A DNA stretch of 64,000 nucleotides from Budorcas taxicolor (Eukaryota > Chordata > Mammalia > Artiodactyla > Bovidae), in assembly GCF_023091745.1 (NCBI RefSeq), contig NC_068925.1, positions 76,697,085 to 76,761,084 of the forward strand, written 5' to 3'. Below are positions 35,507-48,615 of this stretch, piece by piece. How positions within the stretch are numbered: the stretch's first letter is position 1; the number at the start of each line of letters is the position of its first letter. Below the pieces are notes generated by a model. The model was not told the DNA's origin. It ran no database searches and saw nothing but the letters and a program-made list of their open reading frames with translations. A program made the position numbers and the translations under genes.

Positions 35507-35875
35507 CTGAAAAAATAAATTTGACTCCATTCACCAGCCATATCAATACAAAATTACGAATTTAATTTTGGTTTTTATTCTTTAAAAATTATTTCTTAAA
35601 ATAAAAACACTGACTCAAAACTTTGCACTTCTCTTTCTGAGTTTAACATAAATAAATATTTGCACAAGTACATAAGGATATATGTATAAAATGTTCACTA
35701 CAACTGAGTATTTTATAATGAACATCCTAGCAGTTAATCAACTAACAATAAATCATAAACTTTATGTTAATTTTTTAAAAATGCAGGTAGTACCATATTC
35801 CATACTTCTTTTTCACTAAGGATTTTTTTGACATTTGCTCACATTAGCACATTGAGATCTGACTTAACACCATTA

Positions 35876-38586
35876 ACTCAGATGATCATTATATCTATAC
35901 TGTGGGCAAGATTCCCTTAGAAGAAATGGAGTAGCCATCATTGTCAACAAAAGAGTCCGAAATGCAGTACTTGGATGCAATCTCAAAAATGACAGAACGA
36001 TCTCTGTTTGTTTCCAAGGCAAACCATTCAATATCATGGTAATCCAAGACCATGCCCCCATCTGTAATGCTGACGAAGCTGAAGTTGAACGGTTCTATGA
36101 AGACCTACAAGACCTTCTAGAACTAACACCCAAAAAAGATGTCATTTTCATTATAAGGGACTGGAATGCAAAAGAAGGAAGTCAAGAAGCACCTGGACTA
36201 ACAGGCAAATTTGGCCTTGGAGTACAGAATGAAGCAGGGCAAAGGCTAATAGAGTTCTGACAAGAGAACGCACTGGTCATAGCAAACTCTCTTCCAACAA
36301 CACAAGAGAAGACTCTACACATGGACATCACCAGATGATCAACACCAAAATCAGATTGATTACATTCTTTGCAGCCAAAGATGGAGAAGCTCTATACAGT
36401 CAGCAAAAACAAGACTAGGAGCTAACTGTGGCTCAGATCATGAACTCCTTATTGCAAAATTCAGACTCAAATTGAAAAAGTGGGGGAAACCACTAGACCA
36501 TTCAGGTATGACCTAAATCAAATCCCTTATGACTATACAGTGGAAGTGAGAAATAGATTTAAGGGACTAGATCTGATAGACAGAGTGCCTGATGAACTAT
36601 GGAATGAGGTTCGTGACATTGTACAGGAGACAGGAATCAAAACCATCCCCAAGAAAAGGAAATGCAAAAAAGCAAAATGGCTGTCTGGGGAGGCCTTACA
36701 AATAGCTGTGAAAAGAAGGGAAGCAAAAAGCAAAGGAGAAAAGGAAAGATATATCCATTTGAATGCAGAGTTCCAAAGAATAGCAAGGAGAGAGAAGAAA
36801 GCCTTCCTCAGCGATCAATGCAAAGAAATAGAGGAACACAATAGAATGGGAAAGACTAGAAATCTCTTCAAGAAAATCAGAGATACCAGGGGAACATTTC
36901 ATGCAAAGATGGGCTCAACAAAGAGCAGAAATGGTATGGACCTAATAGAAATAGAAGATATTAAGAAGAGGTGGCAAGAATACACAGAAGAACTGTACAA
37001 AAAAGATTTTCATGAGACAGGTAATCATGATGGTGTGATCACTCACACTCACCGAGAGCCAGACATCCTGGAATGTGAAGTCAAGTGGGCCTTAGGAAGC
37101 ATCACTATGAACAAAGCTTGCGGAGGTGATGGAATTCTAGTTAAGCTCTTTCAAATCCTGAAAGATGATGCTGTGAAAGTGCTGCACTCAATATGCCAGC
37201 AAATATGGAAAACTTAGCAGTGGCCACAGGACTGGAAAAGGTCAGTTTTCATTCCAATCCCAAAGAAAGGAAATGCCAAAGAATGCTCAGACTACCGAAC
37301 AATTTCACTCATCTCACACGCTAGTAAAGTAATGCTCAAAATTCTCCAAGCCAGGCTTCAGCAATACGTGATCCATGAACTTCCTGATGTTAAAGTGAGT
37401 TTTAGAAAAGGCAGAGGAACCAAAGATCAAATTGTCAACATCTGTTGGATCATTGAAAAGGCAAGAGAGTTTCAGAAAAACATCTATTTCTGCTTTATTG
37501 ACTATGCCAAAACCTTTGACTGTGTGGATCACAATAAACTGTGGAAAATTCTGAAAGAGATGGGAATACCAGACCACCTGACCTGCCTCTTGAGAAACCT
37601 ATATGCAGGTCTGGAAGCAACAGTTAGAACTGGACATGGAACAACAGACTGGTTCCAAATAGGAAAAGGAGTACGTCAAGGCTGTATATTGTCACCCTGC
37701 TTATGTAACTTATATGAAGAGTACATCATGAGAAACGCTGGGCTGGATGAAACTCAAGCTGGAATCAAGATTGCCAGGAGAAATATCAATAACCTCAGAT
37801 ATGCAGATGACACCACCCTTATGGCAGAAAGTGAAGAACTTAAGAGCCTCTTGGTGAAAGTGAGAGAGGAGAATGAAAAAGTTGGCTTAAAGCTCAACAT
37901 TCAGAAAACTAAGATCTTGGGCATCCAGTCCCATCACTTCATGGCAAATAGATGGGGGAAACGATGGAAACAGTGGCTGACTTTTTTTGTTTTGTTTTTT
38001 TGCTCCAACATCTCTGCAGATGATGATGGCAGCCGTGAAATTGAAAGACGCTTATTCCTTGGAAGGATAGTTATGAGCAATCTGGACAGCATATTGAAAA
38101 GCAGAGACATTACTTTGCCAACAAAGGTCCATCTAGTCAAGGCTATGGTTTTTCCAGTGGTCATGTAAGGATATGAGAGTTGGACTACTAAGAAAGCTGA
38201 GTGCTGAAGAATTGCTGCTTTTGAACTGTGGTGTTGGAGAAGACTCTTGAGAATCCCTTGGACTGCAAGGATATCCAAGCAGTCCATCCTAAAGGAGATT
38301 AGTCCTGAGTGTTCATTGGAAGGACTGATGTTGAAGCTGAAACTCCAAGGTGAACTTTGGCCACCTCATGTGAATAATTGACTCATTGGAAAAGACCCTG
38401 ATGCTGGGAGGGATTGGGGGCAGGAAAAGAAGGGGACGACAGAGGATGAGATTGTTGGATGGCATCAGTGACTCAATGGACATGGGTTTGGGTGGACTCC
38501 AGGAGTTGGTGATGGACAGGGAGGCCTGGCGTGCTGTGGTTCATGGTGTTGCAAAGAGTCAGACACGACTGAGTGTCTGAACTGAC
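35876..38586 (+). mobile_element. BovB LINE, 5'-truncated, with target duplication
   Basis: Long BovB copy from the endonuclease domain to the 3' terminus, flanked by 11-bp repeats taacaccatta at 35865-35875 and 38587-38597. Open stretches at 36480-37217 and 37332-38168 carry endonuclease-linker and RT sequence, including KGVRQGCILSPCLCNLYEEY and LRYADDTTLMAES (the YADD active-site motif). They are separated by a stop near 37215 and further breaks occur, so it is inactive but relatively young. Confidence 0.93.
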
Positions 38587-38789
38587 TAACACCATTATAG
38601 ACTGCTAGTGATCCTTTGTTGGAGTCTTTCTCTAACTGAGGATAAAAAATAACTGACAATTCTATAAGGAGAGCTTATTTTTATTAAAAAAGGAAAAATC
38701 CCTGTAGTCTTTACATACGATCTTTCTCACAAAATATTCACTTCTTCTTCAAACAGTAAACTGTATCAGTGTTTAAAAAATCCTTGATT

Positions 38790-40710
38790 ATTGTTCAGTT
38801 GCTTTGATCACGTTTGACTCTTTGCCACTCTGTAGACAGCAGCATGCCAGGCCCCCCTGTCCTTCACTGTCTCCTGGAGTTTGCTCAGTTTCATGTTCAT
38901 TGAGTTGGTGGTGCCATCCAACCATCTCATCCTCTGTCATCCCCTTCTCCTCCTGCCTTCAACCTTTCCCAGCATCATGATCTTCCCCAATGAATCAGCT
39001 ATTCGATTCAGGTGGCCAAAGTATTGGAGTATCAGCTTCAGCGTCAACAGCATCAGCCCTTCCAATGAATATTCAGGGTTGATTTCCTTTAGGATGTACT
39101 AGTTTGATCTCCTTGCTGTCCAAGAGACTCCAAGAGTCCTCCCAGAACCACAGTTCAAAAGCATCAGTTCTTTAGCATTCAACTTTCTTTATAGTCCAAC
39201 TCTTACATCTGTACATGGCTACTGGAAAACCATATCTTTGACTATATTGACATTTGTTGGCAAAGGGATGTCTCTGATTTTTATTACACTGTCCAGACTT
39301 GTCATAGCTTTTCCTTCAGGGAGCAGGCATCTTAATTTCATGGCTGCAGTCACTGTCCACAGTGATTTTGGAACTGAAGAAAATAAAATCTGTCACTGCT
39401 TCTACTTTTATCCCTTCTATTTGCCATGAAGTGGGAAGACCATTTGCCATGGTCTTAGTTTTTTCAGTGTTGAGTTTTAAGCCAGATTTTTCACTCTCCT
39501 CTTTCAATTTCATCAAGAGGCTCTTTAGTTCCTCTTCACTTTCTGCCATTAGAGTGGTACCATCTGCATATCTGAGGCTGTTGATACTTTGCTCAGCAAT
39601 CTTGATCCCAGCTTGTGGTTCATCCAGCCCAGCATTTTGCACGATGTGCTCTGCATAGAAGTTAAATAAGCAGGGCAACAATACACAGCCTTGATGTACT
39701 CCTTTCCCAATTTTGAACCAGTCTGTTGTTCCATGTCCAGTTCAAACTGTTGCTTCTTGCTCTGCATACAGGTTTCTCAGGAGGCAGGTAAGCTGGTCTG
39801 GTGTTCCTATCTCTTTAAGAATTTTCCACAGTTTGTTGTGATCCACATGTCAAAGACTTTAGCATAGTCAGCGAACCAGTAGATGCTTTTCTGGAATTCC
39901 CTTGCTCTGTAGGATCCAACGGATATTGGCAATTTGATCTCTGGTCTGTCTGCCTTTTCTAAACCCAGCTTCTACATCTGGATGTTTTCGTTTCACGTAC
40001 TGCTGAAACTTAGCTTGAAAGATTTTGAGCATTACCTTACTAGCATGTGAAGTGAGCACCCTTGTACAATGGTTTGAACATTCGCAGCATCGTCCTTCTT
40101 TAGGATTGAAACAAAAACTGACCATTCCCACTCCTGTGGCCACTGGTGAGTTTACCAAATTTGCTGACATATTGAGGGCAGCCCTTTAACAGTCACTTCT
40201 TTCAGAACTTTAAATGGCTCAGTTGGAATTCCATCACCTCCATTAGGTTTGTTCTTATAATGTGTCTTGAGGCCCACTTGACTTCACACCCCAGAAGATC
40301 TGGCTCTAGGTGAGTCACCACGCGATTGCGGTTATTCAGGTCATTAAGACTTTGTCAAGTTCTCTGTATTCTTGCTCCCTCTTCTTTCTCTCTTCTGCTT
40401 CTGGTAGCTCCTTGTCATTCCTTTGAATGACAGTTCCTTTATTGCGTGCATCCTTGCATAGCATGTTCCCTTGATATCTCCAATATTCGTGACGAGATCT
40501 CTAGTCTTTTCCACTCTATTGATTCCCTCTTTCTTTGCACTGTTCATTTAAGAAGGCTTTCTTATCTCTCCTTGCTATTCCCTGGAACTCTGCATTCAGT
40601 TGGATATATCTTTCCTCTTCTCCCTTGCCTTTAACTTCTCTTCTTTTCTTGGCTATTTGTAAAGCCTCCTCAGACAATCACTTTGCCATCTTGTATTGCT
40701 TTTTCTTCTT
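38790..40710 (-). mobile_element. BovB LINE, older, opposite orientation
   Basis: Reverse-complement BovB from its 3' region (near 38800) to the endonuclease-RT linker (near 40700). Readable pieces include INSLRYADGTTLMAESEEEL (39316-39681) and CSNHCTRVLTSHASKVMLKI. It is more diverged than its neighbour at 35876-38586 and lies tail to tail with it, 200 bp apart. Confidence 0.88.
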
Positions 40711-40849
40711 ATGAAATGTTTATGGTTAACTTTTAAAAAGGCATTATCAATAAACAGTGTATACCACAGTGCATAATCTCACTAACCATATGAGTAAACA
40801 TGGCTGGGACAATGAGTATAGATTTAATATGCAATATTTACATAAACAT

Positions 40850-40972
40850 AATATATAAAATATTTACACAAAATATATATTTATATAATATATAATTATA
40901 TAATTTATATATCATATATAAATAAATATATTAATATATAAATATATGATATATATATATCTCATCCATCAG
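40850..40972. repeat. AT-rich low-complexity tract
   Basis: About 120 bp of almost pure A/T with tatata and atatat units that can fold back on themselves. Confidence 0.85.
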
Positions 40973-42455
40973 AAAAAATATTTTTCCCCACAAAACTACA
41001 TAGCACTCACCAAAGTACTCAAAGAGGCTACTGGTTACCAGGTTTACAGGAATTACAAAAAGGAGTTCTAATTACCATGTTAACATGAATAATGCCCCTC
41101 AATACTTTAAAATATTTGGACAATAGGAAACAAATTAGAAGCCAGTAAGTGACATTTGTTGTGTCAACAGACAACAACAAACTAGAACCCACAGAAATGA
41201 TGTTATTTGACTGAGCAGAGCCACGCTAGGATCCGGAGAGCATCCGCCCAGGCTGACACTCTTCTGAGTGTTCCTCTTGTCTCTAGCTTCTGATGCAACT
41301 AAATAGAAGCAGCCAGATAAAGCAACCCTGAAATTAGGAAGACAATTTCTTCCACCATATCAAACAGTCTCTTAAGTCTTAGGAAGAGCAGCTGACAAAT
41401 AGTCCTTGCCAGAAATTCTTCACGTCATTTAAGTAAGGACTTTTTCTGTTTTTCAGTTGTTAAGAAATTTACTTTCTGTTGCAAAATAAAAATGCCCAGT
41501 AAACAGAAAGATAATAATTGTATGAGGTGGGAATGACGGGGGTAGTAGAAATACTGGTATTATTCTGGTGACAGCAGAAATTACCCAGTTTTATGAGAAG
41601 AACCAAGGTGGGTACAGTCTGGAAAATGAAACACAGTCTTGGATCTGGAAAGTATTCTCTAAATGTGATGCTGGAAGTCACACAAGCTGCCTTTAAAGAG
41701 CTTTCTAAATGCCAGGCACCGTGCTACAGGGTTTAAATGGACCTATTTTAACTTTGCTTTCGCCAAGTGAAGAAAGCACTAACCCTTTACATGGAAGTAT
41801 GCACATGTAAAGGTCACATAACTCGCCCAAATTTATGCATCTGTTGATATTTGACCACACCAAATACTTTTAGAATCACTAAGTATAACTAAATGGCTGT
41901 AACTGTGTTCTTCCTCTTTTTATTATGAAAATGATGAATGCGTGTAAATCATATGAATTTAAAGGATTTTTTGTAAAATATAAGCAAGAAGATACTAAAT
42001 CTGAATGGCTCGAAATTGTGAGCTTTGTATTGAGAGAAATCACCACTGAGAAAGAAATAATGTAGGGCCAACCAGTTGAGATTACTGCTCTCATTTCATG
42101 TATATGAATTATGCCTCTCATTCTTTTCTTGACTTAAATAGGTAAAAATCCTCATGCTTCAGTCTACTTTGAAAGATGGTTCCCCATTTACTTTTATACA
42201 TAAAAATACTGAACAAGAGAAATACATACTCTTGTGTTATTTGCTAACAGAATGTGCTAAGACTCCATAAAGCATACCAAATCACAATAGAATTCTATGT
42301 AAATTCTGACATACACCTGCCATGGAAATGGGTACAAGACAGAGGTAAATACTAAGATTTTTCTCAATCATTCTGATCAATTCTTATCAGTTTTTTCAAT
42401 TAGTCTTAAAAACTAAAAGACAAAATTAGAAAAAGCAAAAACACAACACTTGTAC
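40973..42455. other. intron sequence, nothing recognised
   Basis: I searched the minus strand for extra S/T/P exons and did not find one. Confidence 0.45.
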
Positions 42456-42638
42456 CTTTGATACAGGTTGGCATCTCAGGTTCCCACGTGTCGTTACCAC
42501 CACAGAACACCAGGTTGCTGCCATTCAGGTAAAAGCCCTGGAGACATTCGAACACCACCACTGACTGGTATGAAAACTTTTCTCTGCTTCCTGACACCAT
42601 TATTCCATGTTCGAGAAATGGTCGTTCACATTTGACAA
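42456..42638 (-). CDS. CD46: CD46-like exon: SCR4
   Basis: This 183-nt exon follows acceptor CACTTTTCAG and ends at donor GTACAA, with phase 1 at both ends. It opens with VVKCERP, the same VVKC start as human CD46 SCR4, and continues through HGIMVSGS, FECLQGFYLNGS and NDTWEPEMPTCIK. Four cysteines and the conserved Trp are present, with sequons NGS and NDT. It is the last SCR before the stalk, so the protein has four SCR domains as in CD46. Decay-accelerating factor (CD55) also has four, but is GPI-anchored and lacks the transmembrane exons found here. Confidence 0.92.
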
Positions 42639-42859
42639 CTGAAAAGTGGAGAAATTCCAGAGTTAATAAAAAGCTGCTTTCACACAGGACCTGAAAAATT
42701 AGTTCAAAGTGGGAAGAAAGAGGTCAGGAAGAAAAAGCAAGATGCTAATTGAGGAAAAAAAAAAAAAAAAAAAAGACTTCATTTGTGCATTTGAATTCCA
42801 GGGAAACAGATTTAGAAAAACAACATTTTTCCACGTAGAAAAAAACTGTCGTTATAGTT

Positions 42860-43365
42860 TATTGGAAGTCTACAATTTTTGTATGTTGATCCCATATTTT
42901 GCGACTTTGCTAAAACATCAGTTTTTGAGACAACCGTGTTGTAAGTGAATACGGACTATTTTATTTCTTTCTTTCCAGTGTTGTTCCGTGGTTCAGTTGT
43001 GTCTGACCCTTGTGACCCCATGGACTGTGGCATGCAGGACTTCCCTTTGTTGAGAAGTTCTATATTCAGTAAGGATCTTGTTTATAATCTTCTTTCAAAC
43101 TGTTTGTCTGCCTTTGGTATCAGGTGAAAGTCCCCATGAAATGAGTTGAGAATCACTTGTTTCTCATATTTCTTGAAGAGTTTATGTACAGGTACTATTA
43201 TTTATTCCTGCAGTGCATAGTAGAATTCCCTAAGAAGGACATCTCTCAGATCAAGGAGGTCTCTGTTCTCATTGTGAGAAGGTTTTTAAATACAAATTAT
43301 ATTTCCTTAAAGATATAAGACTATTCAGGCTACCTACATCTTTGTGTGGAGATATTTTGGTATAT
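42860..43365 (-). mobile_element. old L1 fragment, left part
   Basis: Reverse-complement L1 ORF2 sequence (tttttgtatgttgatcccat, ttgaagagtttatgtacagg) with a small Bov-A piece at 42981-43045. It is separated from 46444-47770 by a BovB insertion. Confidence 0.6.
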
Positions 43366-43377
43366 TTTTCTTCAAAG

Positions 43378-46300
43378 TTCAGTTCAGTCACTCAGTCATG
43401 TCCGACTCTTTGCAACCCCATGAACCACAGCACGCCAGGGCTCCCTGTCCATCACCAACTCCCGGAGTCCACCCAAACCCATGTCCATCGAGTCGGTGAT
43501 GGCATCCAACCATCTCATCCTCTGTTGTCCCCTTCTCCTCCTGCCCTCAATCTTTCCCAGCATCAGGGTCTTTTCCAAAGAGACAGCTCTTAGCATGAGG
43601 TGGCCAGCGTACTGGAGTTTCCACTTCAACATCAGTCCTTCCAATGAACGCCCAGGACTGATCTCCTTTAGGATGGACTGCTTGGATATCCTTGCAGTCC
43701 AAGGGATTCTCAAGAGTCATCTCCAATACCACAGTTCAAAAGCAGCAATTCTTTGGCGCTCAGCTTTCTTTATAGTCCAACTCTCACATCCATAAATGAC
43801 CACTGGAAAAACCACAGCCTTGATTAGATGGATCTTTGTTGGCAAAGTAATGTCTCTGCTTATTAATATACTGTCTAGGTTGGTCATAATTTTTCTTCCA
43901 AGGAGTAAGCATGTTTTAATTTCATGGTTGCAATCACCATCTTCAGTGATTTTGGAGCCCAGAAAAATAAAGTCAGCCACTGTTTCCACTGTTTCCCCAT
44001 CTATCTCTCATGGACCAGAAGCCATGATCTTAGTTTCCTGAATGTTGAGCTTTAAGCCAACTTTTTCACTCTCCTCTTTCACTTTCATCAGGAGGCTCTT
44101 TAACTTTTCACTTTCTGCCATAAGGGTGGTGTCATCTGCATATCTGAGGTTATTGATATTGCTCCCAGCAATCTAGATTCCAGCTTGAGTTTCATCCAGC
44201 CCAGCGTTTCTCATGATGTACTCTGCACATAAGTTACATAAGCAGGGTGACAATATACAGCCTTGACGTACTCCTTTTCCTATTTGGAACCAGTCTGTTG
44301 TTCCATGTCCAATTCTAACTGTTGCTTCCTGACCTGCATATAGGTTTCTCAAGAGGCAGGTCAGGTGGTCTGGTATTCCCATCTCTTTCAGAATTTTCCA
44401 CCGTTTATTGTGATCCATACTGTCAAAGGCTTTGGCATAGTCAATAAAGCAGAAATAGATGTTTTTCTGGAACTCTCTTGCTTTTTCCATGATCCAGCGG
44501 ATGTTGGCAATTTGATCTCTGGTTCCTCTGCCTTTTATAAAACCAGCTTGAACAGCAGGAAGTTCATGGATCACGTATTGCTGAATCCTGGCTTGGAGAA
44601 TTTTGAGCATTACTTTACTAGCATGTGAGATGAGTGCAATTGTGCGGTAGTCTGAGCATTCTTTGGCATTTCCTTTCTTTGGGATTGGAATGAAAACTGA
44701 CCTTTTCCAGTCGTGTGGCCACTGCTGAGTTTTCCAAATTTGCTGGCATATTGAGTGCAGCACTTTCACAGCATCATCTTTCAGGATTTGAAACAGCTCC
44801 ACTGGAATTCCATCACCTCCACTAGCTTTGTTCGCAGTGATAATTCCTAAGGCCCACCTGACTTGATGTTCCAGGATGGCTGGCTCTAGGTGAGTGATCA
44901 CACCATCGTGATTATCTTGGTCGTGAAGATCTTTTCTGTACAGTTCTTCTGTGTATTCTTGCCACCTCTTCTTAATATCTTCAGCTTCTGTTAGGTCCAT
45001 ACCATTTCTGTCCTTTATTGAGCCCATCTTTGCATGAAATGTTCCCTTGGTATCTCTGATTTTCTTGAAGAGATCTCTAGTTTTTCCTATTCTATTACTT
45101 TCCTCTATTTCTTTGCACTGATCGCTGAGGAAGGCTTTCTTATCTCTCTTGCTATTCTTTGGAACTCTGCATTCAGATGGGTATATCTTTCCTTTTCTCC
45201 TTTGCTTTTTGCTTCCCTTCTTTTCACAGCTATTTGTAAGGCCTCCTCAGACAGCCATTTTGCTTTTTTGCATTTCTTTTTCTTGGGGATGGTCTTGATG
45301 TACAATGTCACGAATCTCCGTCCATAGTTCATCAGGCACTCTCTCAGATCTAGGCCCTTAAATCTATTTCTCATTCCACTGTATAGTCATAAGGGTTTTG
45401 ATTTAGGTTATACCTGAATGGTCTAGTGGTTTTCTCCACTTTCTTCAATTTAAGTCTGAATTTGGTAATAAAGAGCTCATGATCTGAGCCACAGTCAGCT
45501 CCTGGTCTTGTTTTGGTTGACTGTATAGATCTTCTCCATCTTTGGCTGTAAAGAATATAATCAATCTGATTTCAGTGTAGACCATCTGGTGATGTCTATG
45601 ATGTGTAGAGTCTTCTCTTATGTTGTTGGAAGAGGGTGTTGCTATGACCAGTGCATTCTCTTGTCAGAACTCTATTATCCTCTGCCCTGCTTCATTCTCC
45701 AAGCAAGGTCAAATTTGCCTGTTACTCCAGGTGTTTCTTAACTTTCTACTTTTGCATTCCAGCCCCCTATAATGAAAAGGACATCTTTTTTGGGTGTTAG
45801 TTCTAGAAGGTCTTGTATGTCTTCATAGAACTGTTCAACTTCAGCTTCTTCAGCATTTTGGTTGGGGCATAGACTTGAATTACCGTAATATTGAATGGTT
45901 TGCCTTGGAAATGAACAGAGATCATTCTGTCGTTTTTGAATTGCATCCAAGTACTGCATTTTGGACTCTTTTGTTGATTATGGTGGTTCCTCTATTTCTT
46001 CTAAGGGAGTCCTGCCCACAGGGAGTAGATATAATGGTCATCTGAGTTAAATTCACCCATTCCAGTCCGTTTTAGTTCGCTGATTCGTAGAATGTTGATG
46101 TTCATTCTTGCCATCTCTTGTTTGACTTCCAATTTGCCTTGATTCATGGACCTGACATTCCAGGTTCCTATGCAATACTGCTCTTTACAGCATCGAATCT
46201 TGCTTCTACCACCAGTCCCATTCACAACTGGGTGTTGTTTGTGCTTTGGATCCATCCCTTCATTCTTTCTGGAGTTATTTCTCCACTGATCTCCAGTAGA

Positions 46301-46431
46301 ATATTGGGCACCTACTGACCTGGGGAGTTCATCTTTCATTGTCCTATCTTTTTGCCTTTTCACACTGTTCCTGGGGTTCTCAAGGCAAGAATACTGAAGT
46401 GTTTTTTTTTCTTTTAAGGAATTTTGAAAAC
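43378..46431 (-). mobile_element. near full-length BovB LINE with target duplication
   Basis: A 3.05 kb reverse-orientation BovB flanked by 12-bp repeats ttttcttcaaag at 43366-43377 and 46432-46443. The minus strand carries a long RT stretch (44173-45027) with EYTEELYRKDLH, IPKKGNAKECSDYRTIALIS and IGKGVRQGCILSPCLCNLCA, and an upstream endonuclease part. Stops and frameshifts divide the frame. A homopolymer (gtttttttttt) sits at the 5' border. It reaches the 5' region (CLENPRNSVKRQKDRTMKDE) but probably lacks the extreme 5' UTR. Confidence 0.93.
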
Positions 46432-46443
46432 TTTTCTTCAAAG

Positions 46444-47770
46444 CAGTTTGTTAATTTCATTTGTTGTTAAATTTATAAGCAAAAATTTGTGATATTACAA
46501 CTATCATCATCATCGTATTCTTTAATCATCCCTTTAAATATCCGTATAATATATTAGCAATGTCCTCTTTTTTATTCTTTGTAAGAACTTTTTTTTAACC
46601 AGTCCATTCTGAAGGAGATCAGCCCTGGGTGTACTCTGGAAGGAAGGATGCTAAAGCTGAAACTCCAGTACTTTGGCCATCTCATGCGAAGAGTTGACTC
46701 ATTGGAAAAGACTGATGCTGGGAGGGATTGGGGGCAGGAGGAGAAGGGGATGACAGAGGATGAGATGGCTGGATGGCATCACTGACTCGATGGACGTGAG
46801 TCTGAGTGAACTGCGGGAGTTGGTGATGGACAGGGAGGCCTGGCGTGCTGCGATTCATGGGGTCGCAAAGAGTCGGACATGACTGAGTGACTGAACTGAA
46901 CTGAACTGAAGAATTTATTTTTAATTTTTAAACAGCTTTTAAAGGGTACATTCCATTTAAAGTTATTACAAAATAGTGACTATGTTCCTCATGTCATACA
47001 ATACATTCTTGTAGCCTGTCTTATAGCCATGCTCCCTACCCCTATATTACCTCTCTTTCCTCTCCCTGCTAATAACCAGTAGCTTGTTCTCTGTATCTGT
47101 GAGTCTGTTTCTTTTTTTTTATTTACTAGTTGGTTGTATTATTTAGATTCTCTGTATATATGATATCATATGATATTTTTCATTCTCTGATTTATTAAAT
47201 ATCTTTTTTCTTTCTTGTCAGCCTAGTTACAGCTTTATCAATCTTCTCCAAGAACCACAGAGTTTCATTGGTTTTCTGTATTATTTTCTCTTTACAATTT
47301 CATTGATCTTTCTCTATTTATGATTATCTTTTTTAAATTTTTATTTTTACTTTATTTATGATTATCTTATGTCTCCTTATTTTGAGTTTGTTTGCTCTTT
47401 CTTTTTTAGTTTTGTAAGGTGAAAGCTTCAGTTATTGACTTGAGACTTTTTTTTTCCTAGCACAAATTCATGCTATAAATTTCCCTCTAAGCAATGCTTT
47501 TGCTGTATCACACAAATTTTGCTATTTTGATATATCATGTTTTTCATTTTTATTCAATTCAGAATATGTTCTAACTTTGTTACTTTAATTATGGGTTATT
47601 TATGAGTATCTTTCATAATTTTCAAATATTTGAGAACTTTCTAGATTAGCTGTTTTAATTTCTGCATTTATTCCATTTTGATCAGGTAATGTATTCAGAA
47701 TGATTTTAGTGCTAGAATATGATCTCCCTTGGAAAATGTTCCCTGTGCAGGTAAAAAGAGTAAATATTAC
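46444..47770 (-). mobile_element. old L1 fragments
   Basis: Reverse-complement L1 3' UTR-type sequence (taataaccagtagcttgttc, tctgtatctgtgagtctgtt) and ORF2 sequence near 47200-47700. It is interrupted by a BovB tail at 46597-46909. Confidence 0.6.
46597..46909 (+). mobile_element. BovB 3' end fragment
   Basis: aaccagtccattctgaagga through the gactgaactgaactgaactg-type terminus. 5'-truncated short copy. Confidence 0.92.
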
Positions 47771-48236
47771 CCTGTACTCAGTGACTGTTTCCTTCCAAGA
47801 GTCAAAGCCCCTCTAGCATCGCCTTGCTTCACTTCACTTGAGTGCCTTAAACATTGTTTTAAAAATATATTTTGTCCAGAGTTTGTCATTATTATCAATG
47901 AGAGAGTTAGCCTTTAAAAATCTGCACTGCCATTATTTGTAGCTAGAACACTCAGACATCTTGCAATATAAGGAAAAACTTTATTTTCAAGGCAGTGTGT
48001 GTTGAGTTTTTTAGATTTTGAAGCAAAAAATCCTAACTTTAATACACACACACATATTAGTTCACAACGTATAAACTGGAATGTCAATAACATCTGGGGC
48101 GGGAGTGGGAAGCCCCACAACTAGAACTATTTTCTATTCAATTTGGCCTAAATTAAATTAGAAGGCAATGTAAACAGAGCAGAAAACTTGCATGATTGTT
48201 TCACTTATTGGCAAAATTATTTACTTATTGGTAAAA
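47771..48236. other. intron sequence, nothing recognised
   Basis: No exon or repeat seen. Confidence 0.5.
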
Positions 48237-48237
48237 C

Positions 48238-48350
48238 TCAATGGACATGAATTTGAGCAAGTTCCAGGAAATGGTGAAGGACAGAGAAGCCTGGCGTGCT
48301 GCAGTCCATTGGGTTGCAAAGAGCTGGACACGGCTAAGTGACTGAACAAC
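48238..48350 (+). repeat. diverged BovB/Bov-A tail fragment
   Basis: actcaatggacatgaatttg and aagcctggcgtgctgcagtc match the last 110 bp of BovB with many changes. It lies 68 bp from the SCR3 exon donor side. Confidence 0.8.
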
Positions 48351-48417
48351 AACGAAACTATTTGCAAAGTATTCCACAGTATTTACAAATAAGGGAGATA
48401 AATGGAAATATGGTTAC

Positions 48418-48615
48418 CTTTGCACAGAGGAGGGTCACTGCTCCATTTGTTAGGTTCAATACAGATGAGCTTGTTCTGTCCAACAAGCGCATATTCATCT
48501 GGTCCATTTGAAGGATCACAACTGTAAGTTATTAATTCATTATACTCAAATATATTCCTGTAGCTATTGGTGTGTTTTCCATGTTTTATTTTTGGAGGTT
48601 GTCCACAATAAATCT
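48418..48615 (-). CDS. CD46: CD46-like exon: SCR3
   Basis: This 198-nt exon follows acceptor CCCTTTTCAG and ends at donor GTAACC, with phase 1 at both ends. It encodes one SCR domain with four cysteines (IYCGQP, YSCDPS, LICIEP, PLCK) and Trp in NKWSS. The stretch ITYSCDPSNGPDEYALVGQ closely matches the YSCDPAPGPDPFSLIGE region of human CD46 SCR3, the clearest family signature in the gene. No N-glycosylation sequon is present in this domain, as in human SCR3. SCR3 and SCR4 together form the main C3b/C4b-binding and factor I cofactor surface in CD46. Confidence 0.92.

Noticed and set aside
40850..40972. AT palindrome as a possible regulatory or replication element
   Set aside because: Simple low-complexity AT DNA typical of introns, with nothing specific to support a function.
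44173..45027. Reverse transcriptase gene
   Set aside because: Part of an inactive BovB LINE with target duplications, not a cellular gene. The same holds for RT stretches at 16208, 27322, 36480 and 37332.
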